Source: Chrysopilus asiliformis (taxonomy: Eukaryota; Arthropoda; Insecta; Diptera; Rhagionidae). Taken from it: DNA of 64,000 bases. This document shows, one piece after another, positions 1 through 12,400 of the stretch (position 1 is its first letter; each line of letters opens with the position of its first letter). The notes under the pieces are model-generated. The model did not search any database and was not told where the DNA came from. It worked only from the letters and a program-made list of their open reading frames with translations. The DNA lies in the NCBI GenBank assembly GCA_964034945.1, contig OZ035961.1:13903243-13967242 (forward strand). Reading direction: 5' to 3'. Made by a program: the position numbers and the translations under genes.

Positions 1-262
1 TTTTTTAATTAAAGAACTTTAAGTACAACATTAATTTTTTTTGAATACATAATTCATGCAATTCTAATTGCATTTGAAATGCGATTCCATCTTTATCAGG
101 TGCTTTTCCTCGTCTTCTTCCGTTGAACTGCCTGCTGGTATTTTGGGGATGCGGATGAATTTTATCCTTGCGTTGCGTTGCGGTGATCTTGATGTACATA
201 AAGTTGTGGTTTCGTTATGGTGCCTTTGATGTTCTCAACACAAAGACATCAAAACGTCGAAC
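1..262 (-). other. ladybird 3' untranslated / downstream sequence
   Basis: This is AT-rich sequence following the TGA. No canonical AATAAA is present on the minus strand. The only weak candidate is an ATTAAA at 9-4, near the window edge, so the true polyadenylation site may lie outside. The 64-residue minus frame at 5-199 has no recognisable domain. Confidence 0.5.
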
Positions 263-445
263 TCATTTCTGGGGTGTGGTGGCCTCCGTCTCGTGGATGG
301 GCTTCTTCTTTAAAATACTCAAATCATTAACATTTTCTAAGAAACTTTTATGTGCTGACAATGCCTTAACACTTTCAACGTCCTTTTTCAGCTCCTCCAT
401 GTCTCGCTTCAATTTTGCACGCCTATTCTGGAACCATGTGATCAC
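263..445 (-). CDS. lbe/lbl: ladybird exon 3, end of homeobox and C terminus
   Basis: This exon codes for residues 311-370. It begins GTGATCACATGG after the acceptor TTTCAG and starts at homeodomain position 45 with VITWFQNRRAKLKRD, the DNA-recognition helix. Next comes the ladybird-specific region MEELKKDVESVKALSAHKSF, then LENVNDLSILKKKP, then IHETEATTPQK and a TGA at 265-263. The residue after RRAK is Leu, as in vertebrate Lbx. The reading frame is short after KKKP, so a longer isoform made by another splice cannot be excluded, but no convincing further coding stretch is seen in the 262 bases downstream. Confidence 0.93.
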   Translation of the reverse strand: MITWFQNRRAKLKRDMEELKKDVESVKALSAHKSFLENVNDLSILKKKPIHETEATTPQK

Positions 446-3400
446 CTGAAAGGAATCACAACAAAAAAAATATACCATTAAAATATTATGCTTAATTGTA
501 TTTCCATTGAAGTTTCGTTGCATTTGGGGTAAGATGATGGCGGAATTGGTTTTATTTACCTGAGCATTTGATAAACCTAGGGCGGCAGCGATTTCATCTC
601 GATCCGCAGGTGAGAGGTACTTCTGATACAGGAAACGTTTTTCTAATTCAAATATTTGGTGATTAGTAAATGCTGTTCGGGATTTTCGCTTTTTCTTTGG
701 CTGTGGTCGCGATGCGAATAAATTCAGGTGTGATTGATCTAAAAAATATGTAAAAAAAAATGAAAATTAGAATTTTTGTCACTAGTCGAGCTGTGGAACA
801 TTGAAACAACAAATAATAAAGTATAAGAAATCGCAAGAGATTGAAGGTATTTCATTAAGGCCCGTTTGCTGATACAAGTCATAACTATTTAAGTTATGCT
901 TAGCTTTCTGAAACCATAGAAATTTTGGCACTTAACAAATTTAAGTTCGACATAAGTTGCTAAGTTTCTTTGGTGCAAACCGCTCTAAAAAACACAACTA
1001 TTTTTTAATCTTAATATATAAAAATGGGTGTTTGTTGGTCTGTTTGTTTGTTTGAGATTACAAAACTGATTTTTACGCAGTTTTTTGCAAAATGATATGC
1101 GTTGCCAGGAGCAGGTTTTTAGCTATGTTAGATTTTTAAAATTCGAAGCGGAAGGTCCTGTAAGGATAACGCAAATGTCCTTTTTCCAATTTTCCTCGAA
1201 AAATTGGCATTAAGGGGTTTCCGGGGTCGCTGATCACGAATCCGGTGTTGGAATTTCAAAATTCGAAACGGAAGGTCCTGTAAGGATAACGCAAATGTCC
1301 TTTTTCTAATTTTGTCTTCGAAAAACTGGCTTTAGGGGGTTTTCGTGGTTGCTGGTCACGAGTTGGATGTTGGAATTTCAAAATTCGAAACGGAAGGTCC
1401 TGTAAGGATAACGCAAATGTCTTTTTTCCAATTTTCCTCGAAAAAATTGGCATTAAGGGGTTTCCGGGGTCGCTGATCACGAATCTGGTGTTGGAATTTC
1501 AAAATTAGAAACGGAAGGTCCTGTAAGGATAACATTTTTTTCAAAAAGTTTTATTGTTATTTATGGTTTTTTGGCATTTTAAAATTTATACAAAAAAGTT
1601 TAAGCTGGCAACGTAGGGTCTGCTAGTGTAATATAAAATTTAAAAAAAAACATTTTCTCATTTTTATAGAGACAGATTTTCAATACGAGAGTATGGTGAA
1701 AACTTCCGGGAATGAAATGCAAAAACGAAAAGCCCGTAATGTCTTGAATCAACAGCATAAAATATTCTAGTTATTTTAGTTTAAATTTTCCACTATACCA
1801 ACGACACACCAGCTTGAATGACGATTTTTTTTGTGTTCTTGAATAAACTTAATTTCTACCGTGCGGAAAATTAAGTTATTAATTTTTTAAAATTATGCAA
1901 AACAAATTGAGGTTACTTTTAGTAGGGTGACCATATCGTGTGAATATCGTGTGAAGATAGATGTAGGAAAATTTTCAATGTTTTGAAATTAATCGTGAAA
2001 ATTTCGAAAGTCCAATCAGAGGAAAGATCAATAGGTAGTAAATAATAAGTAGTAAATACCTAAGTCTGTTTTAAAGGTGCCGCTCCACATGAGAGTAAAT
2101 CCGCAAGAAACTCTCAAAAACTCTCGAGAGTTACTCGCAGGAGGTTGTCCATTTGAGAGTAAATTTCGGCGATTTTTCAATATCTTGACCAATATCTTGA
2201 ATTTTTTGACATCTTGATTTGGCGAGTTCTCGAGAGCGACTCGCAAAATTCAAACGCCGTTCGTATCTGGAGAGTTACTCTCCGAGAGTTCAGTGGAGGC
2301 GTGTCCACTAGAGAGTAGAATCACTTTTGACAGCTCGCACAAACTAGCTCGCGAATTTTTGCGAGTTTCTGCGAGCGACTCTCAGAGACGTGTCCATTTG
2401 TGAGTAGCTGCTATCGAGAGGTTCTCGCCGGCATTTACTTTCATGTGAAGCGGCACCTTTAGGCAAATGGCTCTGTCTTGTAAAATAAATTCAGGTCTTT
2501 TTGGCTTGATCTGAAAATCTACTTAGGCCCTTATAACTGGTTGCTACAAAGATAAAAAGTTTTATAGGTGTTTCATGTCTACAAATCAAAAACTAAAAAA
2601 AAAAATGCGCCGCTGCACGCAAAACTTCCCACTGATAAAAATTATGCGCCGCAGGCGATTTTTTAAAGAAAATACATTATGGCCATTAATTTCTGAAGAA
2701 ACTGCGATTTAGGCGATAGTTTTCGAGTTTCGAGGTCAAATTTTTAAGGTGATTAAGAACTAACAACACTAAACTGAATAATTCCGGGATAAAAGTTTGG
2801 TTTGTGGGACGTCGCGCAGAGACAACATGCCTACATCCGGGACTGGCCCGGCTATTCCAGGACGTATGGTCACCTTATTTTTAACATATTTTATCTAATG
2901 TCTCCCACACAGATCTCCAGCTTTGTCTATAATTATAGTATGTTAATAAAATCTTCAATTGAAAATTGATATCATTTATTAATTTGCATAATTTATGTCC
3001 TAATAATTTCGAGAAATGCTCGTTTTTATCATTTTATTAAAAGACACGAATTGAAAAAAAAACCTTAATTAACATCCGTTTGGAATAGTTAAATAATCTG
3101 ATCTGCATTCATCAATTAAAACTCTAATGATATGTTAAATATTAATGAAAAATTCCTTTTTCGTTTAAATCTCGTTAAGTAAAATTATGTAAAATTGCTT
3201 CTCACCACATCACAGACTCTACTACTACTACCACCACCACCACAATTACAATAACTCAATGGCCAACATATCAAAGATAAAGACAAGAAGCTTTCGAAAT
3301 CATAGATTAGATCATCGAATTTGATCTTGCACTTAACTAATATCCAAAATATCCACACAGAAATCAATCCGTTGGTTCCGAACGATTGATAGCGGCCTTA

Positions 3401-6400
3401 TCCCAATTATCTTTTGACAGCCGTTAATTGGCCGCCATCAAATGTGATCGTATATGTCTTATCAAAATCTAATCTAGCCTCACATCAAACAAATTACCTC
3501 TGATACGATAAATTCACTTTTTATCTTAATCCGAAGACCCATCCGAAAATAAAAATTCCTTATGAAATAATCAAAAATTCCGACCGCCACAATAACCGTA
3601 TCGACAGCCACCACCAAGACACCGATTCGATTTTCTCCAAAAATGTTTCGATCGCCTCCTTCTTCGATTTGGGAATGAATATTCGATTGCCTGATTTTTA
3701 CCTGATATTCAAATCTGGATAGCGAAGGCCTTAAAAGAATTTAAGACTCAATTACCATCAGATACGAGTAGAAGATACTCACTGGCTGTTGTTCAACAAA
3801 GTTATACACATGTGAATATCCAAGTTGGATGTTTGTTTGCCCACCACCGAGGTTTTCTCGCCAATTAACCCACCAAACATGATTGAAGGAAGCATCTTTT
3901 CATCCATATCTATATGAGAATTTTCCCGAACAATGAAACTTGGGTCCCAACCAACGGCTGCCCAGAAGCCAGAATCACAGAATCCCGATTTTGAGTGCAT
4001 TTCACGGGTTATCATGCAAGAAGCAAAGGTGAATCAAGTGTGAATGATAAAGAAGAGACCCGATCCAATCCGATATCTACTTATACAGATATTTATCTAC
4101 ATATCTAACCAAAACATGAGAAATAAAAACAAATGAAAAAAATTGATGCTATGACCAAAGGGTCCGACGAGGATCACCAAATTTACATCTAATTAACTCT
4201 CGATCACAAAAATGCGCTACCGCCTTTGATAGAAGCTCTTTCTAATCACATTTCGGCGCTCTTTAGTCTCTAAAGACTTCGAAATTGTTTTTTTATTGCA
4301 CAAAAAAAAAAGAATCGGTGAAGATTTTTTTTTGTTTTGTGCTTCACCTAAAGTCGTCTTTAGGTCTCCTGTCCAATCAAAGATATTTTTGTTTTGAGGT
4401 TTCTGAGGCTAATGCGGGAACTCCAATTCCCGTCAATCGGTGGTATTTGACGAAATTTTGGTTATATATAAATTAAACAACAAACACAATTTTTCTTGAA
4501 AACGCCTAATTTTTCTAAACATAATGGTACAAGGAATAGCGGTATTTATGACAGAAAAATTATTCGCAATTTCTATCAATTGTCTCTCATGTGGCTGTTT
4601 TTTTTAGAAGGAAATAGCAAAATAATAAGATTCCTAACATTTTCAAAAACCTCTAAAACACGAAAATTGTTTGAAAAAACATACATTAGAGAGAAAAATC
4701 ACAATCACAAACAACGTTTAGTTTACTGGCTTTTTATACCCGTATGGTGAAACCAAAAGGTATATTAACTTTGCCTTACCGTTTGTAACGCCAAGATCCC
4801 GTCATCGCACACAAAAATGAATTACACCAGTGAGTTTAGAATGACTAAAAAAATTGATTTTTGCATGTCCGTTCGTCTGTCTGTCTGTCCGTCTGTCTGT
4901 GGCGCGGATTGCGAGCGCACGGATTGAGCTAGAGACTTGAAATTTTGCGCAGATCTGTTTTTCGTAAAATGCGAGGTTAAGTTCGTTAATGGGCAAAAAT
5001 GGACCATTATATCTCAAAACGGTGCATCTTATCAAAAAAGTGCAAGAACAAAAGTTATTTAGGATATGATTCTACATAAAACTCCCATACATCAAAATCC
5101 GATTGGAATCAATTTAAAAAAATCTTATTGGAAAGTTTGACTTCAAAGTGGAGTTTTGGTACAACTGTTCGAATTTTGATAGGAATATCACCATACGGGT
5201 CTCCAATGATTGCCAGATTGGCAATTATAGCTTTTGTTATGTTTTAGTCTCACGAATAATTATTTATGAAAATTTGAACAATGTATACCTAACAGACTTC
5301 TCGAATTACGCTAATTTCAGGCTAGCTGCTACCTAAAAGTAAATACTACAATAGTATGTAGTATCATTTTAGCATCTTCTCAAGTTTTTCACCAAAGACT
5401 TCCGAGCATTAGGATTTTTTTATTTCATAATTTTTAAAGCGAATACTCTTAGATTACACTTTTGCTTTAAGTAAATGCTTTTACTTTTGCTTAAAACTTG
5501 AAGCATTGACTAAAAATTCGACCCACAGTCAGATTTTAAGTAGTTTTTCTATTTGGAATTTGGTGTTCATTATAGTTTCTCTCACCCCTGTCAAAAGTTG
5601 TTTTTTTTTATGAAAGATGGACAAACAGATTAACTGGAAATACAGTATACTTTTAAAAAGCACAAAAAAATTGTTAAAGGCCACAAAAGACGTGACAGAT
5701 TTACGGCGAGGAGGGATCTCTGAAGGATGTATTAAATGACATACAAAACAAGGAAATATGTAGTGTGTTGAGGAGAATGGGCGGTTTGTGGGAGGAAGGG
5801 GGGAGGGTGGCTCCAAGAGACTAAATTTAGCATGACGTAGTTTATAGCCCTTACAAATTTCGTTTTTTTTTACTACAGAAACTAGCACCTGATTGGATCA
5901 GCCGAAGGTTTTTCTAAATTGTTTTTTTTTTTTCATTTTTACACCACATTCAAAAACTCTACTCAAAAATATACATTAGAAATTTTCCTGAAATATGTAT
6001 AAGCCAAAAAAATGATGTGTAAGATAAAAAAATCCCGCGCGAGCTAAAAAAAAATCCAATATAATCGGAAAAACCCTCGATGTGGTGTCGCTTAGTTTTA
6101 AGACCATTGAAGTTCAAGTATTACATTCCTTTGATCGGGATCAAAGCAATCATAATCAAATGTGATTTTAGCTTCTGGAACGCAACCGAGAAGATTCAAC
6201 CCAAACATCCCGAAAATCGTGTTATTTCGGGTTCTTACCACTGGAATGATACAAAAGAAAACCACAGAAAAATTAATATAACAAAATATCGTCATCACAA
6301 AAAACAACAATAAAAATATATTTTTTTGTGAAAAAAACCAATCCTGTCTTGGTTTTTATTTTATAAGCAGAATATTCAGTATTATGATTTCTCTTCTCTT

Positions 6401-9400
6401 AGTTATATCTGAATCTAATGTTATTTGGTGTTGTTTTAGCAACAAGTTTTCTTAACAGCAAGCAATCTAAAGATATTTTATTAGCGTATCATATATCGAA
6501 GGGGAACTGAGACAAGTTGGAAATCATTCCACCGTTCAGCCCCAAAAGAATGAAATAAAAGTGCCAAATGCATTTCGGTAAATTCACATTTATGATTGCT
6601 GTTCACGGATATTCGACTAAATATGGTCGGTTACAGGTTGGTAGACGATAGACGTTGTATTTTTATGGTAGTTTATTAATTTCGAATCATTTGAGAGTAT
6701 TTTCTTTTAGTAAACGATCTCTAAAAGGCTACTTTCAAAAATGTTGCACATCTAATATCGACACGGCGTCATGTGTGGAAGTGACTTTAGAGGCTAAAGC
6801 TTAAATGATACAAGAAGCTATTATAGTGTAATTTGCTAAGAAATGTTTTTTTTTTTCATTTTTAATTTGTTGTGCTGGTTCATTTCGAATTTAAAGAAAT
6901 TATTTCCATGTGATCAGGTGATTAGCAATAGAGTGCTAAGATTCACAACTTTATGAGATAAAAAAGGAAAAAAAAAATTTCCTTTCATATTAGAAAAAGT
7001 TTTTTTTCTGTAATTTTTTTTGGGGAACAATATAAAAGATTGGTTTTTTCATTATCTCAATCACGTTATTAGTCATACTTGATCAATTAGTTTTACTAAT
7101 TGCTAGAGAAAATTAAAAAATTACTGTAAACAGGAAGCAATGAAATTTCGTTGATTGTATTCAATTGTTGTTTATAAAAATTAAAAAGTTTTGAAAATTT
7201 GATCAAAACAACGCAAAAAACATTTTTGGTACAAAAAGTTCTGGGTATTGGAAAAATCCACACGGAGAAGGGCAGAATCTGGAAAACAATAAGAAAATCT
7301 CAGTGAAATGGAAAATCCTAATTTACCTCAAGGTGGCATGATTTCAAAATTTTGGGGTCTCAATCCTTGGTAAAGACTTGTTCCGTCTATCAAAAGTTAA
7401 AGACATTTTTTAGGAGACCAAAAAAATTGGAAGATCTTTTTAGTGAACATATCTTCAGGGGCCCTAAAATCTCAATATCTCGAGTTAAGCTGCCGCTCCA
7501 CATGAGAGTAAATACGCGAGTAACTCTTAAAAACTCTCGAGAGTTACTCGCAGGGGGTTGTCCATTTGAGAGTTAATTTCGGCGATTTTTCTCGTTTCAA
7601 GACAAAGATCTTGATTTTTTGACATCTTGCTTTGGCGAGTTCTCGAGAGCTACTAGCGAAATTCAAACGCTGTTCGTATCTGGAGAGCAACTCCCTGAGA
7701 GTTCAGTGGGTGCGTGTCGACTAGAGAGTAGAATCACTTTTGACAGCTCGCAGAAACTAGCTCGCGAGTTTTTTCGAGTTTCTGCGAGCGACTCTCAGAG
7801 AGGTGTCTATTTGCGACTAGCTGCTATCGAGAGGTACTGGCCGGCATTTACTCTCATGTGGAGCGGCACCTTAACCATAGAATAAGGAATATATAGAAAA
7901 AACTCTGCCGAACAAATTTTTGACAAATTTCATTCACTAGCTACGGCCTAAAAGTTAATTACTTTTAGACTAGGGAGCACGAAGCAGAGAGAACATTTTC
8001 TAATCATTTTCGTCGTATCTATTCAATGAGATGGAGGAATCGAATGGATAATTTTTTCCGTGTTACATCGGATCCTCTGGCTTCATCTCACAGTGGAAAA
8101 ATTTTCTCTAAAAATTTGTTCTAAGAGTTTATTTTCTAGATTATTTGTTCTCTGCCTTAACTTCCAATCCCCGTATTTACGACCCTGTTACGACGCTCTG
8201 CCCCGCAAGTTTCCATTTTTTCAATGTGGGCTTTTTCTTCATCGATTTTTTTACTGTTGATTTTTTTTTCTTCTTATAAAAATCTCAGGTATTTAAACCT
8301 GCTGTAAAGTCAGTGTTTTAAATATACTTTTTAACATTCTAAAATTTTAGTTTAAAGTAAAAAAGACGGTACCGTCAAATATAAAAGAATAACTTCGCAG
8401 CAATTTTTAAAAAAATATAAATTATTTTCATTAAATTCTACATACAAAACAAACATTTACACATTTAAGAGTTCCAATCGACCTTTATTATTATCAATTA
8501 TGCAACACTGTATTCAAATCAAACATAAATAAAAATCTAAGTAAATTTAGGTGAAATCCTCAGTGGAATCACGGTCAATTGCCATTGGGACTAATCAAAA
8601 TATGATTTATTCAATGTTTATGAAAAAACCAAAAAGTTTGCAGACTGCGGAAAATATGAGTGGAGGTTTTAGTGTGCGAAAATTATGAGATTTTCAAATT
8701 AGGAACACCATAAAGGGCAGACCGAATCAATTAATTTAACTGGTTTCTTCCGCTGTTCATTTCGATGTTGCAGTGTCAGATTTCAAACAAAACAAGCCGA
8801 AAATTAATTTTATTGCGAAATTTTAGTAGTTCTCAGTGGTTTTTAAATTTTCATTGATGTTTTCGAGATTTGGAATTTGAGAGTTTTTTTCTAGTCCTCT
8901 TAAAGAAACGCATGACAAACGCAATACCGACAGATGTAAAAAAAATTCACTGTTTTTCGCTTTCTGTGTGGATTCGAATGAAAATATTCGAATTTCGGTT
9001 AAATTTAAAGCATCGCAAAATCGTTTTTCAAACCGATGTGAAATTGATTTTTGTGGTTTCATTCGAAGTGGTTTCCTTCATCATCCCCAGGTGTACAACT
9101 CGCGGAATATACCCCAATCAAAGTGTGCCCACATAAAATCAACGTGGTTCGGAACAGTCAGTCACATTTTTATCCTGAATGTTAACGAATAACCTTCAAA
9201 TGAACGTTCTGTAAAGTTTTTTTTGCACTTTAAAAATTCAATTTCACTGGCGGTAGGCTCCTTTGGATTTCTTACATTACAAACCGCCGTCGCTGACCTC
9301 GTCGTAGTCGCATCGGATTAGCTGTGGGCGATTAAGGTTCTTTTTTCAGGTTCGATGACAACAATGTATAAAACACCGACGTCTGATGCCTGATGGAAAT

Positions 9401-12400
9401 TAAGTTCGAGTACATCAGGCAAATTCACTTTATTTTTGTTATATTGTAATACCTATTTAACCAAAACCGAAGAAATCATACGACAACAAGGTGGAATTCA
9501 CCACCGTTTTCCGCGCACCTCTGCCGACGGTCGGTTTATATTCTTATAATTTGTTGTAAAGCAGTTTTCTTGTGTGGTTTCAAGCTTCATTCACCTTTTT
9601 GATTGCATGATAATGCACAATGCACATTAATACGAATTGATCGAAGCATAATGGATTATAATCAGGTGTTTGCTAAGCATCGGCACTAATTACCTATAGC
9701 GTTTTTCCAATGAGAGTCATATTAAATATTTTTGGTTGAGAAATACGATCATAGCTTGAGGATATTTTTAACGATATATTTTTACAACGATAAAATTCAC
9801 CGAAATATTGACATTTACTTGAATTTAAATATTTGGCAAATTATTTTCATCGATTTTATTGAAAACGGTTTGAGAAAGAGTACATGCACGAGTTGTAGAA
9901 AATTTAAAGTTTTTTAATTTATTTTGAGCACATCGTTATTAAAAAATTTTTGGTTTTCGAGCAGGGGTCGAACTACAAAATTTCGGAACCTCACGAAAAA
10001 AATCGGAGTAGACAGAAAAATTAAAATCCGTTTTTACAGAGATTGAACATTTGAAGACTTTTTAAAAAATGACCGTTTTTCTGAGGCTCTTAAATCTGAG
10101 CCCCCACCCTCTTTCTGCTTTGAAGGCACAGAAATGGTTGAGCTGAAATATTTTGTAAAAGAAGCCATGGAACACTCAGAAAAATGGAGGCTAAATCGAC
10201 GACCTAAATACGGCGTAATTGGCGTCGGGCAGGAAAATTTAGCCTATGCGAGGTGCGCGTTCACCTGCATGAGGGAAAGTAAAACTTGTGTTGACCTGTG
10301 GCTGGAGAATTTCTGAAATTAAGCCACGAGCAGGTGAAGTAGGGCATTGGGAGCTGCACGAGTTGACCTTAGATAGGCATTTCGAGGATGTAATGTCATG
10401 TAGTGGAAACCTCTGTCAGCCAGCTAGAGGTCAGAGATAACCTGACAAAAAGTTGACCTGACATTTTTCTGAGTGAAGTCCTGGTCATCCAGCTTTTGTA
10501 ACCTAAAAACTGGCTTTTAAACAGTGACATAACTAGGGCCCGGATTTAAGGCACTTATAAAATGGGAAAAAAGGCAGGCAAAAAGGCAGTATAAAAGACT
10601 GAATAAGCATTAATTTTTCAAAAAAAAGGCATTTATTTAAACAAAAGGCATTTTCATTGCACGAATATGACATATCATGTATCACAAAATTGAACGCAGA
10701 ACGCTTGCAAAAAATTTCAGATAAATTAAATTCATATAAATAAATTTAAAAAAATATATAAAAAGCTAATAGCCGTATAAAGAGCCTCACTTCATTTAAG
10801 TAATATAAGTGTTCGCTGCTTTTTACCTACAACTTGTTATAGTGACGTTACTTTAGGTGCATTAAGAATCATAATAGGTAATACGGATCTAATACTGATT
10901 GCAAGAAATAATTAAGTGAACTAATAAAACTTACCTAAAAGTTCTTTTCTAATCCCCGAAATTGTTTCTAAATAGCAGGTTTCCAATTTTTTCGTAACGT
11001 TGATTCATCTGGAATTTTTTCATGGCAATATTTTTGAAAAAAACTCTTTCAAAATATAATTATTCAATTTCCAAAGTGGAATATTTGCTTTAACAAATGC
11101 CATACATAAATCTCTAAAAAATTATGAGTCGCTTCTTCTGCTGATTGCATTTTTGAATAACCCGACTTTTTTTGAACTTGCTTTCTGCAATAAATTCTTG
11201 TGTATGGCAATTTTTATGTGTTGTGTCACAAAATACTTTTTTGAATGATTCACTACTTTTTCGCACATTTTGCAGAAAAGCAAACTCCCGTCTGTCGAGA
11301 AACAGTCTTTACCAAATGTATTTACAAGGTTCACGAGTATAAGGCGGTTTTCTCGTGTGATTTTTGGCATTTCTAAGATTTCAATTTACTACCAAAACTA
11401 AACTGATCGTACATTGGCGCAACTGTCATAAATATAGGCATTGCCAAATCAAAAAAAAAATAATGATAATTTTTATGGGTACTTAAATTACCCTAAAAGG
11501 AATTTATAAATCTTTTTAAGATCGGAATTATTAAAAAAGGCATTAAAAAAAGGCTAAATGGTCGAAAAAGTGGGAAAATAAGCAAAAATGCCTAAAAGGC
11601 AGTTATTATACAAAAATGAACGAAAAAAGCAAAATAGGCAAAATGCCTTTTTGCCTTAAATATCCGGGCCCTGGACATAACTAATACTTTTGGGACCATG
11701 TGAAAGCTTTTTTAGAGCCACATCTAATCATAACTCTTGGTTTATCTTCTTTCTGGGACTGAAAATTAAAAGATCCAGTTAAAGTTTCAGGAAAACGAAT
11801 TTTAGGGTTTTCCCGTATTACGTGGTTTTGTCCCTGCCCGTTCTACCAGTTATGCAGCTGTTTGTAAAGGTAAAACATAACTATTTCTAAAAGAAAAAGA
11901 TTCAGCTATTTAAAATTTCAAAATCTGTAAAAATAATTGCATCCTTTAAATAGTTATAGACAAAGTAACCCCAAAATTTTAAGAACATCATTTTTACATA
12001 TTTTTAACCGTGTTTTGGAATATAATTATTTTTTAAAATTTCACAAATTTATAGAATTTAAGGTTTTTATTAGAACCTGTAATTAAAAACATTTTAAAGT
12101 TGTTTTCTTTTTGTAAAAGATGCCATTAACCAAAAAATAAATAAAAAAATGTGAAAAATCTTACTTGGAAACTGATTTTGGTAAAACTGAAATTAAAAAA
12201 AAAAAACACGACAACTTGAAGTTTTAATTAAAAAGTACAAATTTAATCATTTTCAAATGTTACCGTCACACGCTATTAACCGAATATTTAATAATGACTT
12301 TATTTACTAAACGAAAACATTGAAATAGTCTGATAGCTTTGTACAACATTTAAAAACAAATTAAATGGCCGAAAGTAAACGTGTTTAAATTACGTATGGG

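Noticed and set aside
5529..5888. 119-residue minus-strand open frame with Pro-rich segment
   Set aside because: It opens on GTG; the Pro-rich part comes from a GGGGGGAGGGTGG stretch that looks repeat-derived.
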